Origin: Typha latifolia
Taxonomy: Eukaryota > Streptophyta > Magnoliopsida > Poales > Typhaceae
DNA length: 64,000 bases
Assembly: GCA_019914945.1 (NCBI GenBank)
Contig: CM034107.1
Location: forward strand, 11,470,001-11,534,000
Reading direction: 5' to 3'
Shown in pieces: positions 21,583 through 32,300 of the stretch; position 1 is the stretch's first letter, and the number at the start of each line of letters is the position of its first letter. A program made the position numbers and the translations under genes. The notes beneath the pieces were generated by a model, which worked only from the letters and a program-made list of their open reading frames with translations, did no database searches and was not told the origin of the DNA.

Positions 21583-23136
21583 TTCTAAACTCTCCCAAGT
21601 TATCTTCTATTTCCTATATTTCTTTTTTGGAATCGAAATAAATAATAATAAATAGAGGCGTAAATCGTAAGAAAGACATAAAGCAGGCCTGTATAAAGAA
21701 CTACGTTTACGAAAGGAAGGACCACTGAAGAAAAATATAGTGAAAAAGAAGGTGTTTTTCTCTAAATATATAGGTATAAGAGGTCTTGGCTGGTGATCTC
21801 ATCTCTACTTCTCTAGAATATTAGACTCGAATTCGGCGACGTAGATCCCAATCACAGCCGAATTCTTCGTCTCAAAGTACGGCTCCGCATGCAAACTCCA
21901 TTGCCAAGTCTTTAAGTTTGAGGTCGTGCCGCCCATAAAAATGATTTTTTTTTTAAATGTTAGAGAAAAAATAGAGAGAGTAAAATTGAGGATCAAAATA
22001 ATGATTTGATATTTTCTGCTAACACCACCATTGAGAGGTTTTTTTTTATAAGAAGATAGGGTAGAGAAAAAAATAATTCCTAATATCTAACCATTTGCCA
22101 CAAAAAAAAAAAAAAAAAAAAATCCTTCATATATGCATAGGAGTAGTCTATCTTAATATCCAGTTATCTACCTACTAATTTGAACCATTTGGCTTCTGGA
22201 AGTACCATGAATAACTAATAGGTGGGTACATTTGGAACCAGTTATTAAATCTAAACTCAAGAAGTAATTGACATATAACAAAGCGTGTCGAAGCTTGTTT
22301 ACGCTAATCAACTCCCCTCCACCAAGTTGGAAATTAATTGCAATCTCTTTACTTTATAATCGATGACTCGAATTAGATACATAAACATGTATAAATATAG
22401 TTTTATAATAAAATAAGCACGCCCCACTTCAGGTGGAATCTAATCTATCATCATCTAACACACCAGATATTAACTTTCGTAATATCATCTTGTCTAAATT
22501 TGGATGTTTAATGATACGATCGTAGCAAAGATGACGACGCCTCAACGTTTCAGAAATAATTAAAAATAAATCCATCAATTCTCATTATTTACAAAGAACA
22601 CGAGGCGGAGGATATATTTGCAGATAATAAAAAGGGTCGGGCTCTATTTGTAATTTTTAAATTTTCTTAAAGTTTAATATGTGGTATATGAGGGAAGGAG
22701 AGATCCTTGTCCGTCCCCACGAAGTAGCCTCTCAGACGCATGCGTGTGGGGAATTGTTGACAACTACGCTTTGAGATTGTTGACAACCCCCCCTCCTCCA
22801 TGAACGAGGACTGAGGAGGCCTCCATTGATGACCTCCTCATGATCTCATTCCACCTCCATCCATCCCCTACTATTCCTCTTCTTCTTCTTCTTCTTCTTT
22901 CTCTTCTCTTATGAATGCTTTTTAACTCTCCTCAATTCCAACTCTGCCATCACAGATAGTAAAACACAAGAAGAAGAGAGGTGGTAAGTATCTGCAGGCA
23001 TTAATATAATGACACTTAGGACCACCACTGAAGTTAATCGTAGATTGGTGTAACATATGAACCAAACTGGGTCAGAGTTCCTACCACTAGATAGGGAATT
23101 TTATTCCAGTGACTCGGCTTGAAATCTATCCTTGGG

Positions 23137-23180
23137 AGTCAACCTCAGTGGGATGACCAGTCAAAGCTGTGGTTGGTCAA
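23137..23180. promoter_or_regulatory. Cluster of three W-boxes upstream of the PADRE gene
   Basis: AGTCAA at 23137-23142 and 23159-23164 and GGTCAA at 23175-23180 are reverse-strand TTGAC[T/C] cores, the binding site of WRKY factors. The cluster lies about 690 bp before the ATG at 23867. Confidence 0.45.
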
Positions 23181-23866
23181 ACCATTATCCTTGAAGTGGT
23201 ACTCTGTCTCTCTCTGGCCCATCCATTTTATTCCACTTAGAACAAAGAAGAGCACCATTTTTAGTGCTTCAATAATTATTAACATCATTAGTTATTGTGA
23301 AAGTTGCAAATAACATCCTACATGTTGATGACTACATTATAAAGAAATCTAAATTATACCCATCTCACTTTTCTAATAGTACTTTTGAGATTGATCCGTT
23401 GATCTTAAACTATATTATTGCTTTAAACGGTGTTTTGCTATGTTTCTAGCTTGTTATAGAGATTTAATTTGGTTGTATAATTGAGTTAACTTGATGGTCG
23501 GATTAAATTATATTTATCTATCTATCTATCTATCAAACTGTTAAAGTGTGGCTGAGTTTTTTTTAAATATTTTTAAAATAAGTAAAGAGCTCAGAATGTT
23601 TTATTTATAATATAGTCAAAATGTAGGGTCTTATTAGTAAATTTTTTTCTAAATTATTTGAGTAGGATTATTACCTAAGGCATATTTGAAATAAACTATG
23701 AAGATGATGGGCTTTATGCATGGCCTCTTCTTTTAAATACTAACCCTCCCTCCTCCTTTCCACCTTCCACCTTCCACCTTCCAGCTTCCACCCCTTGAGG
23801 ACTATACTCACAAAACTACTCTTCAGAGTTCAGATTTCTAGTTGATAGAAGACCAATTGAGACTGC

Positions 23867-24151
23867 ATGGGGAACTGCTTCTTTGTTCAGCAAAGAAAGG
23901 TGATGAGGATGGATGGCAAGAGGCTTCAGCACCAATCACCCTTGAAGGAATCTGGGTTAAGCTCTGGAGTTGTCAGGGTGAGGCTGCTTCTCAGTAAGCA
24001 AGAACTGCAGCAGATGCTGAACAAGGAAGTGATCTCTCTTGATGATGTTGCGTCTCTTCTCCACAATGCTTCAAGCAATAGAAGGGAGAGTTGCAGAGAA
24101 AGATGCATGGGTTGGAGTCCTTCTCTGCAAAGCATACCAGAAGGGATTTAA
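23867..24151 (+). CDS. Small PADRE (DUF4228) family protein
   Basis: Intact single-exon gene for 94 residues. It starts MGNCFF, as most PADRE/DUF4228 proteins do (possible myristoylation at Gly2, Cys at 4). The conserved core is VRVRLLLSKQELQQMLNK followed by EVISLDDVASLLHNAS, matching the family pattern VKLVVSKQEL...M...GVSVEDML. Members are small plant-only proteins often induced by pathogens and stress; molecular function is unknown. This one is at the short end of the family. The ATG follows a leader with CTTCCAC repeats, and WRKY-type motifs lie upstream. Family assignment is from pattern recall, without a search. Confidence 0.75.
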   Translation: MGNCFFVQQRKVMRMDGKRLQHQSPLKESGLSSGVVRVRLLLSKQELQQMLNKEVISLDDVASLLHNASSNRRESCRERCMGWSPSLQSIPEGI

Positions 24152-24574
24152 TGATTAATTTCTTCTAAGAAGTAGTAGGTCTCTTATGTAAAAATAAATT
24201 ATGTCTCCAAAGTGGGTTATCTTTATCTTCTCTTGCTGCTTAACAAGATAAGGCAAAGAGGTCCCACGAACCACATTATAAAGTAGTTAATACTAGTAGT
24301 GTATCATTCATCTCTTGTAGTGTGGTCTATATATCCAAAAACCTTGTAGCTATTGTAAGTTTTCAAAGTTACAGCTTTAGTCTCTGCAGAATTAGTAGTT
24401 CATATTTATGCTTCACAAGCAATTAGATTTTTAGAAAGGCTAAGTAAAGCTTAATCAACAAGCATGTGAGACAACAGTATATTCATTTTATTTCCTCGTA
24501 GTTAGGTAAAATTCTAAACTTTCATTAATTTGTGCCATTTAAACTTTTTGTAGTTTTTCCATCAAACTAATGAT

Positions 24575-25257
24575 GAAGGTAAAAATAACAAGAGTATTTT
24601 AGTTATTGTATATTAAAAATAATATCTGTGATATAATAACAAATATGTTAGAACTACAAGGATGTGAAGTAGCACAAATAAAACTACAAAGAGGAACTCT
24701 GAATTTTAGCCTTACCATACGATGAATAATTTATATTTTCCCCTGTGAATTTATTTTCCTAAGTTTGATATGAAGAATCTAGGTTTTCTATTTTATTTTC
24801 CTGGGATCGAAGTGAGTTCTCCTACTACTACTACTACTACTAATTTTGATAAGATTGTTAGCCTTTTGACTATTTTGCTCTTTACATATTATTATTTTTA
24901 AAATACTTGTAGTGTTTAAAATATAAAACTGAGAAAGGTTGAGATGAAAAAGAAGCATAAGAAAAAAAAATATTTTTATTAAAAAATTACTATCCTAATT
25001 AGTTGACGTAAAAAAAAAAAAAAAGAAGAAGATATTTTTGTTATTTTATATTAAAAACAACATCTATCAACAATAGAAAATATATTAAAACTATACGGAG
25101 GTGAAATAACTTAAAAAGAAAACAAAAATAAAAAGAGTGTGCAATTAATATTTGAACCCATGAATTTATTAAACTTAATATGAAGGATCTCAGTTTTCTA
25201 TTCTATTTTCTTGGAATTGAAGTGACTCTACTACTACTACTACTACTACTACTACTA
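24575..25257. repeat. Diverged direct duplication, copies about 430 bp apart
   Basis: Copy A (about 24575-24842) and copy B (about 25005-25257) share ordered blocks. Both have GTTATT-TATATTAAAAA near the start, then GAGGTGAA/GATGTGAA. The clearest block is GTTTTCTATT-TATTTTC-TGG followed by a (CTA)n run (A 24821-24842, B 25227-25257). Similarity is highest at the 3' ends. It may be two copies of one repeat family. Confidence 0.6.
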
Positions 25258-25943
25258 AAAGTATAATAATGTTCAACTTGACTCATCTACATCTCTAAGT
25301 GAATAAATCTGATTCTATGGTGTTGACAAGGACAGAATAATTGATAAGAGTGAGATATTAATCACATCATATCTTCTAGAGTTATCCAATCCACAAGTAA
25401 GATATCTTGACAAGTTTATCATCTCAGGCTCAGCCTAGCTAGCATCAAAAGGAGAAAGATTTTAGCTCTGTAGTTCAGAAGCAATGGACAAAGACATACT
25501 TGCAAAGCATTAAGCTCAGGAGGAATGAATATACTAAACTTGTCTCTGATGAGCAAAACATGAAAAGGACTGAATGAGATAGATATACAATTTTCTATGT
25601 TGTGGTAATTAATCACAAATTTTTTTAATGCAACAGTAATGATGTTTTGATGCACCTTGGATTTTATAAGGCTTCTAGAAGGATACATTTATAACTTTAT
25701 ATATTTTTGAGATATCAGCGCAGAAAATTGAGCGGTTGAGCTTGATTTAGGCTTGATTCAAACTCGGCTTGAAATATAATAAGTCAAGCTTAAACAAAAG
25801 TCTACTTGATAAAGCTCACATCTACGCATGTAATATTAATTTATAGTATGAATAATTTGTGAGTATTAGATCAAGATTTAATGATTTATATCCACGGAGC
25901 ATACATGATTAAAAATAAATTGTTGGCCTTCTGGATATATGTA

Positions 25944-26072
25944 AGCCCATCTTGGGCTATGGTGGCCCGGTTACCAGGCCCAAGTTATATGAATGGGCCC
26001 TACTTTGGACCAAACCAAATAGAATTGGATTAGCCAACATTTGAATGAATGGGCATAGTAAATTGATGGGCT
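25944..26072. promoter_or_regulatory. Second cluster of site II-type motifs
   Basis: AGCCCA 25944-25949, TGGGCT 25953-25958, GGCCCA 25977-25982, TGGGCC 25994-25999 and TGGGCT 26067-26072. It lies about 0.7 kb before the apparent UPF0496 leader and could be a distal promoter part or a relic of another promoter. Confidence 0.4.
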
Positions 26073-26833
26073 TAATTAATAATTAGATTTCATTTTAGAA
26101 AGATGACAAAATAATTTAAAGATCCGGCATCTATTAAAAAAAAAAAAATGTATTAAGGGAGAAAGTTCAGTTATTTGGTGATACAAAGATTTTTTTAAAA
26201 AAAAAATCAAAAGGTAAAGTGACTTTTGTTTAAATTAATTATAAAATTTTTAAATAAAAAGTATAGCCATAATTAGTTTTGAATGAAAGAAATTAACAAC
26301 TTAGTGGTTATTTGGCATCATGTTTTTAGAAAAAACTATATTATAGAGTGTAACATTAATCAGTTTTTAGTTATGAATCCCATAAAATAACCTGGGAATA
26401 CGAGGGCTAAAATGGATCGATATGCAGCATCTTAACACAAATTTTAAATTTTAAATTTTAATGAAAAGAAAAGAGAAAAAAAAAATTGAAACTTTTGTTT
26501 ATAATATTTTTTTCATTTATCATTGTAGATGTTGAACAATAATAGAAAATAAAATTAAAGAAATAAAGTAATTTGAGTGTCTTTAACCGTTCCAGATAAG
26601 TTCCTCCTTGGATTTGGAATTAATCTCGTTTATTATTCTTAAAAACCGCATAAAAATTCATCCAAGGAATCTTGTCGAAGTTCCGGAATTTAAGCGCAGA
26701 TTTTGAGGGGGAAGGACAAAAGCTTTAGATTTCCTCTTGCTCTTCGCTAAACATTCTCCTCTAATCTACACTTCATACCTTTATTATATCCCGTTTGCTT
26801 ATTTATCTCCTCGTTTCCTCCACTCTTCTTTCT

Positions 26834-26860
26834 CTCTCCTCTCCTCTCCTCTCCTCTCCT
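26834..26860. repeat. (CTCCT)n tandem run
   Basis: Five CTCCT units in the apparent leader of the UPF0496 gene. Confidence 0.85.
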
Positions 26861-27244
26861 TGATGCGTACAAGATTTCCCAAACCCCGCCTCTCTTCCTT
26901 CGTTAACTCTTTTCTTTTTCAAACGTATAAGTTTTCCGAGAACCCCATCTCTTTCCCCTCAATCCTCATCTTTTCCCATTTCGCGATCCATCTTTTTCCA
27001 GCTGTTAGAACCGTCAAAATCCGAGCTTTCTTGGTGTTAAGGTTGGGCACTCTTCTCCCTTCATTCTTGTGGTTTATTTGCATCAACTCGTATGATCCAG
27101 GAAGCGACTAAGATTTTGAGATTTGGGGGTAATTTGGATAAATCAGTAGAATTTCTGATTTGGGTCTCGTTGCTCTGTTCTGATCGAGCTATAAATTGAT
27201 GAGCTTTGCTTCATATAATTAATTCTTTGTACGTAGCATCCTCC

Positions 27245-28387
27245 ATGGGTAGTCAGTTAAGCAAGAGAGCTCCATTGCCCACCCGCAAAGAAGGCAATGG
27301 CGATGCCATCCAGTACACAACAGCGCTGAGCTTATACGAAGACGCGTGTCTTCAAGACCCCGAGCTCCAGTTGTTCGACACCACTCTCCAGCAAAGGACG
27401 AGCCGGGCTCTCTCCACCCTGGCCCATGGCGTCCAGGTTCGATCCCTCTCCTTCGGCTCCCTCAAAGAGGTCACCGGCTGCCTTCTTGAGATGAACCAGG
27501 AGGTGGTCAAGATCATCCTGGAGTGCAAGAAGGATATATGGAAGAACAAGGAGCTGTTCGAACTCGTCGAGGAGTACTTCGAGAACAGCCTCCAGAGCTT
27601 GGATTTCTGCGGCGTGGTGGAGAGGTGTCTAAACAAGTCCCGAGACAGCCAGTTGATAGTTCACGTCGCCCTTCAACTGTACGACGAGGAGGAAGAAGAG
27701 GAGGAGGAGGTGGAAGATGTTAAGATGAGCAAGTACAAGAGAACGTTGGAGGAATTGAAGCATTTCAAGGCGATGGGCGATCCGTTCTCGGAGGAATTCT
27801 TCAAGGTGTTCCATTTGCTACACGAACAGCAGCTGTCGATGCTGGAGAAGCTGCTGCGCCGCAAGAAGGAGCTGAGCAAGAAGGTGAAATCGATTAAGAC
27901 ATGGCGGAAAATCTCCAGCGTAATCTTCGCATCGGCTTTCGCTGCGGTGCTGATTTGCTCGGTCGTGGCCGCGGCGATGGCGGCGCCTCCGGTCGCGGCG
28001 GCTCTAGCTGCTGCGACCGCCATACCTCTAGGATCCATGGGGAAGTGGTTCGACTCACTGTTGAACAAGTACGAGGACGTGTTAAATGGCAAGAAAGACG
28101 TGATCAACTCAATGCAAGTAGGCACATACATTGCCATCAAGGACTTGGAAAACATTCGTCTTCTCGTCGATCAGCTTGAGCTTCAGATCACCTCTCTCCT
28201 GCGGATCACTGAATTCTCCCTGCAAGAGGAGGAAGCAGTCCGATTCGGAATCCAAGAGATCAAGCGCAAGCTTGGCGTGTTCACCAAGAGTGTCGAAGAT
28301 TTGGGGAGGCAGGTTGATCAATGCAGCAGGGATATTAGGAGAGCCAGGACCGTTGTCTTGCAGAAGATCATTAATCATACAAAATAA
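27245..28387 (+). CDS. UPF0496 (DUF677, At14a-like) protein
   Basis: Single-exon gene for 380 residues of the plant UPF0496 family. Arabidopsis relatives include At14a, which has integrin-like similarity and is reported at the membrane. I chose the ATG at 27245 ([17 protein letters not shown]); the frame is open 13 codons further, but this start gives a good myristoylation sequence (Gly2, Ser6, Lys7) and the usual family N-terminus. Long helices run through most of the protein. There is an acidic Glu run at about 146-157 and an Ala-rich hydrophobic segment at about 221-262 ([20 protein letters not shown]) that could cross or dip into a membrane. The family motif [11 protein letters not shown] follows it. 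Third positions are GC-rich compared with the neighbouring multi-exon genes. Biochemical role unknown. Confidence 0.85.
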   Translation: MGSQLSKRAPLPTRKEGNGDAIQYTTALSLYEDACLQDPELQLFDTTLQQRTSRALSTLAHGVQVRSLSFGSLKEVTGCLLEMNQEVVKIILECKKDIWKNKELFELVEEYFENSLQSLDFCGVVERCLNKSRDSQLIVHVALQLYDEEEEEEEEVEDVKMSKYKRTLEELKHFKAMGDPFSEEFFKVFHLLHEQQLSMLEKLLRRKKELSKKVKSIKTWRKISSVIFASAFAAVLICSVVAAAMAAPPVAAALAAATAIPLGSMGKWFDSLLNKYEDVLNGKKDVINSMQVGTYIAIKDLENIRLLVDQLELQITSLLRITEFSLQEEEAVRFGIQEIKRKLGVFTKSVEDLGRQVDQCSRDIRRARTVVLQKIINHTK

Positions 28388-29339
28388 TAACTTTAAAAAA
28401 AAAAAGAAAAAAGAGAGTTGGATATCTTCAGTAATTTCCCTACAATTGGTTTTTATTGTGCACATTTGATTTGATTTGATTTGATTTGTTTGATTGATAT
28501 ACATTACTCTATAGAAAATATATCTGCTTCGTGTGAGAAAGATCTGACTGTATAGTATAGTAGATACGATACGGCTTATCTCAGAAGAGTAATTAATTGA
28601 TATCATATTTTAAGAATTCAGAGAAGTTAACAAGTGATCTATCTACATGTTCTTATTGATGATGACATTTCTTATGAGTTGCTCTCTTTCTGTAATCTTT
28701 TGCTTGCTTGTTTCACTTCTAGCATATTTTTTCACAACATACTGTTGTTATTCTTTTCCTACTTTGATGCTACAAATATGAAGCTTTTGACATCAAAACG
28801 GAACAAATTAATATATACTTTCATGTTTAGCAAATGGCTGTGCTCAGATGCATGATTAAAAGAGCTTTTAAGTTGTATGAGTATCCCTAAATTTATATCT
28901 CTGCGAGTTTTTGAAACGATCCTAATGACTATAGGCTGCATTAATATAAGATTACAGGGGTTTAGAGATTTTTTTTTAAAAAAAAAATCCTAAGATCAAA
29001 GCATTTTCTACTTGTATCATAAAATTAATAACAGTGTACAGAGAGCGTCACTTGTTAAACATAATTTTTATATATTTTAAAAAAATAATAATGGGTCGGA
29101 TCTAGGTCCGGGTCAGATCCTGACCGGATTAAGCTTGTAATTGGTTTCCTCAATTACCAAAAGCTCCTGCAGTCCTGCACTGCGTTCCAAATTTCCAATC
29201 GAACAGATTAAAATCTAAGACCACACAAAAAATTTCTAGCCACTAGCCCTCTCCTTCCTTTCTCCTCTCTCTTCTCTAATCTCCAATGGCGATGAATTGA
29301 TACCTAGAAAACCCTAGAAATTGCGACTAATTTATCTCT
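28388..29339. other. Intergenic, AT-rich
   Basis: Contains the UPF0496 3' flank, a GATTT tandem run (28467-28490), a T-run/A-run palindrome near 28970-28990, and an inverted repeat GGTCA-GATCC-TGACC (29111-29125). A telo-box AAACCCTAG (29308-29316) lies 24 bp before the next start codon. No extra gene seen. Confidence 0.5.
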
Positions 29340-32300
29340 ATGGCTCCCACATCCATTTCCCTCTCCTCGGCTTTGCGGGGCAGTCATTTCTACTTCCGAC
29401 CTCCTCCCTCCTCGAACCGCGCGCTTCTCCTCCTCCGAGCCCCTCGCCATGGCTTCCTCTCTTTACCCCGACCTTACTCCTTGCCAGTTCCTCTCTCTCC
29501 GCGACGTGCAAACGGTAAAGTATCGGTGGCCCCCGTGGTCACGGCGAGCTTCCAGGTCCCGGCCGGAATTCGGCCGGGGAGCGCCGTGGAGACGGACAAG
29601 CTGACGTCCGATGTTCGGAAGCGCGCTATGGACGCCGTCGATTCCTACGGCGGTAGGGTCACCACCGGGGATATCGCTAGTAAGGCGGGGCTAAAGCTAG
29701 CTGAGGCCGAGAGAGCTCTCCAAGCTCTCGCTGCTGATACTGGTGGATTCTTGGAGGTTTTTGAATCTAAAATTTAGTCCATTTAATGTAATTGTCGAGT
29801 GAATATTACGCTTAATATTTTTTATGTCACAACAGGATGAATAATTCTAAAGCTCTAGTCTTTGGAAGCTAATCTTTTTGAAGGTTGCACTGATAGGTGT
29901 CGGATGAAGGTGATGTGCTTTATGCATTCCCAAAGGATTATCGCTCGAAGCTCGCTGCCAAGTCCTTTATGATCAGAGCTGAACCTGTTCTTGACAAAGT
30001 TAAGGTATGAAGGCTCTGATTCTACTGTTTTGTTAAATTGTTCTTTCAAATTACTGGCAGTGATACCAAGCAATCATCGATTAATTCCGACTTCACCTGT
30101 AGGAAGCAGCTGCATATTTGATTAGGGTTTCGTTTGGGACAGCACTTATTGCCTCAATTGTTCTTGTATATACAACAATCATTGTCCTTATTTCGAGTCA
30201 GAGGTATGATTTGCGCACCTACAATACCTATTTTGTGTTCTTTGGTCGCAACATTTCAGAAATCGTTTATCAATGCACTTAGAGTAACTACCCAGGGTAA
30301 TGCAAGTGTTGCTAGTCTACTGAAGTAACTTCCACAACTCAGATAGAGTTTGCTTGCTTGCTTGCAACTAATTTGTTCATAAAGAATCAAGTTTAGATTT
30401 TTCGCAGAATACCTTTTCTTTAGTGTAAAGTTAGATAGCATGCAAGAATTTAAGTAGTCACTGTGAAGTCTTCATCTTGTTTATTGTGCACTTATCTGTT
30501 TCAAATTATTTTCTTTGAGATGCTGTCAATTACTTTTTGTTGCCTGTACTGATAAAGGTTCTTATGATGGCAGTGATGAAGATAATCGTGGCAGACGAAG
30601 GGGGAGATCCTATGGCTCTAGCGTCAATGTCTTCTTTAGCCCTACAGATTTATTTTGGTAATGTCCTATTTGATCAACCAAAGAATTGTCTACTGTTATA
30701 TTTTTATCATTTCTAGAAAAACTTTTACTGTCCATTTCATATTCTAACATTTAGAAATTAACAAACTGTCCACTCTTTTTTTGACAAAAAGGCCAAAGCC
30801 CTCATTTCATTGAAACTTAAAACAAACTGTCCACTCTGATATCTAATTAGCTAATATTACAAAAGGCTGGCCTTGTATATTCTTATTTGATGCATGGACG
30901 GTTATATAAATGGTCTTATTTATGTATTCATTCAAATTAGCCATATTGTTATTGGTGCTGTTTGTAGGTACTGGGACGCTAATTATTATAGAAGGCGGCA
31001 AAGGAGCACAGATGACCAAATGAACTTCATTGAATCTGTAATTCAAAAGGGTTTGACTTATTGTTCATTTCCATTATGTTATTGGTTCTTGTGAACGACA
31101 ATGAAACACAAGTATAACATCCTTTTGTAGGTTTTTTCATTTGTATTTGGTGATGGAAATCCAAATCAAGGACTTGAAGAAGAGAGGTGGAAGCTGGTAC
31201 TTTTTTGCACTCTTTGTTGTTCAGCAGGTCACAGTGGCACACTTTTGTGCATTATTAATTCTGCCAGAACATATAGAACCTAGTAACAGAACTAACCAAA
31301 TTCTTAAATATAATTGTGTATGTCATGTCAACTTTTGAGGAATTTAAGAAAATAATTTCATTAAACAGATTTATGTTCTGATTTAAATGAGCAAAGTCTG
31401 TTTCATATTTAACAACTGTGGGGTTATTTTGGCAGATGCCTTGAGTTTCATATATTTGCCTCTTCTCTACCCCTATTGTATTAGATTTCTCATGGATGGC
31501 CTGTCATGAAGTTTATCTATTGTAGCTCTTGGTATCTTAGGCACCTGAATCAGTTTATTTTTCGATACATCATTCCATGTCATAAGAGATTGTTGTGGAT
31601 TGATCTCTGTAAAACAAGTTGGTGACCCTTTGGAGAAAGTTGATTATGATTTATGATGGTGTTCAAGTATGTGCTATTCTCTTACATTACTCTAATGGGT
31701 ATGCATAATTCTTATGTCATTCTTGTAAGCTAAGTTGCATGGGACTCTCTTATGTCATGGCAGAGTATGAATTACCTAATTGCGACTGTATATTATATTG
31801 TATTGACAGATTGGGCAATATATTGCCTCCAACGGTGGAGTTGTTACTGCAGAAGAACTAGCACCTTATCTTGATGTATTGCCTGCTGATCAAACAAAGG
31901 TCCATTCATTAGCTTTTGCCTTTTTTCGTTTCATCTCATTAAAAGTCTTCTCTAAATTACTAATTCTCTATGAGAATGACATAACTGAAACAAACACACA
32001 TGCATGCACAAAAGAAACAATTTGAAGACTGGATGGCGTGAATACTTGACGAAATTTTAGTTCTTACAGTTCAGGATTGGTTTGCTGTTGACTTGCTGTT
32101 ACGTAATCATTACTGAAATGCTTCTAGAGTCTGTTACAACTCACTGAACTTGATTTCTTTCCTTGTGAGTGGCAGGATGATGAGTCATTTATTCTACCAG
32201 TTCTCTTACAATTCCAAGGGAATCCTGAAGTTGATGAGCAGGTTATGATTATGTGTTGGCTATATCTTTTGTAGATATATAAACAAGTGTCACGTGTTAA

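Larger units (their letters stand above)
20441..23866. other. Intergenic region with scattered promoter-like motifs
   Basis: No gene that I can name. Seen here: a site II cluster at 21507-21582, a 60-residue open frame of coding-like composition at 21805-21996 (minus), a 21-nt poly-A run near 22080, a short TTC run near 22880, a GTTGAC pair at 22753-22787, a W-box cluster at 23137-23180, and a CTTCCAC tandem run near 23760-23792 in the leader of the next gene. Confidence 0.5.
24152..27244. other. Intergenic, AT-rich, with old duplications; UPF0496 leader at the right
   Basis: No gene recognised. It contains a diverged direct duplication (24575-25257), a site II cluster (25944-26072), long A/T runs near 26180-26215 and 26450-26510, and a CTCCT tandem run (26834-26860). 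The stretch from about 26740 to 27244 is pyrimidine-rich and is probably the UPF0496 5' leader. The open frame 26737-27111 in it starts with TTG, so I do not count it as a gene. Confidence 0.5.

Noticed and set aside
22079..22101. Poly-A run as a retrogene or SINE tail
   Set aside because: No element body or flanking duplication recognised; likely simple sequence.
26737..27111. 124-codon open frame before the UPF0496 gene
   Set aside because: It opens with TTG, lies in pyrimidine-rich leader DNA and is rich in Ser, Leu and Phe as expected from such composition; no family resemblance.
27352..28179. Open frames on both strands over the UPF0496 gene
   Set aside because: Shadows of the GC-rich UPF0496 exon; no family resemblance and mutual overlap.
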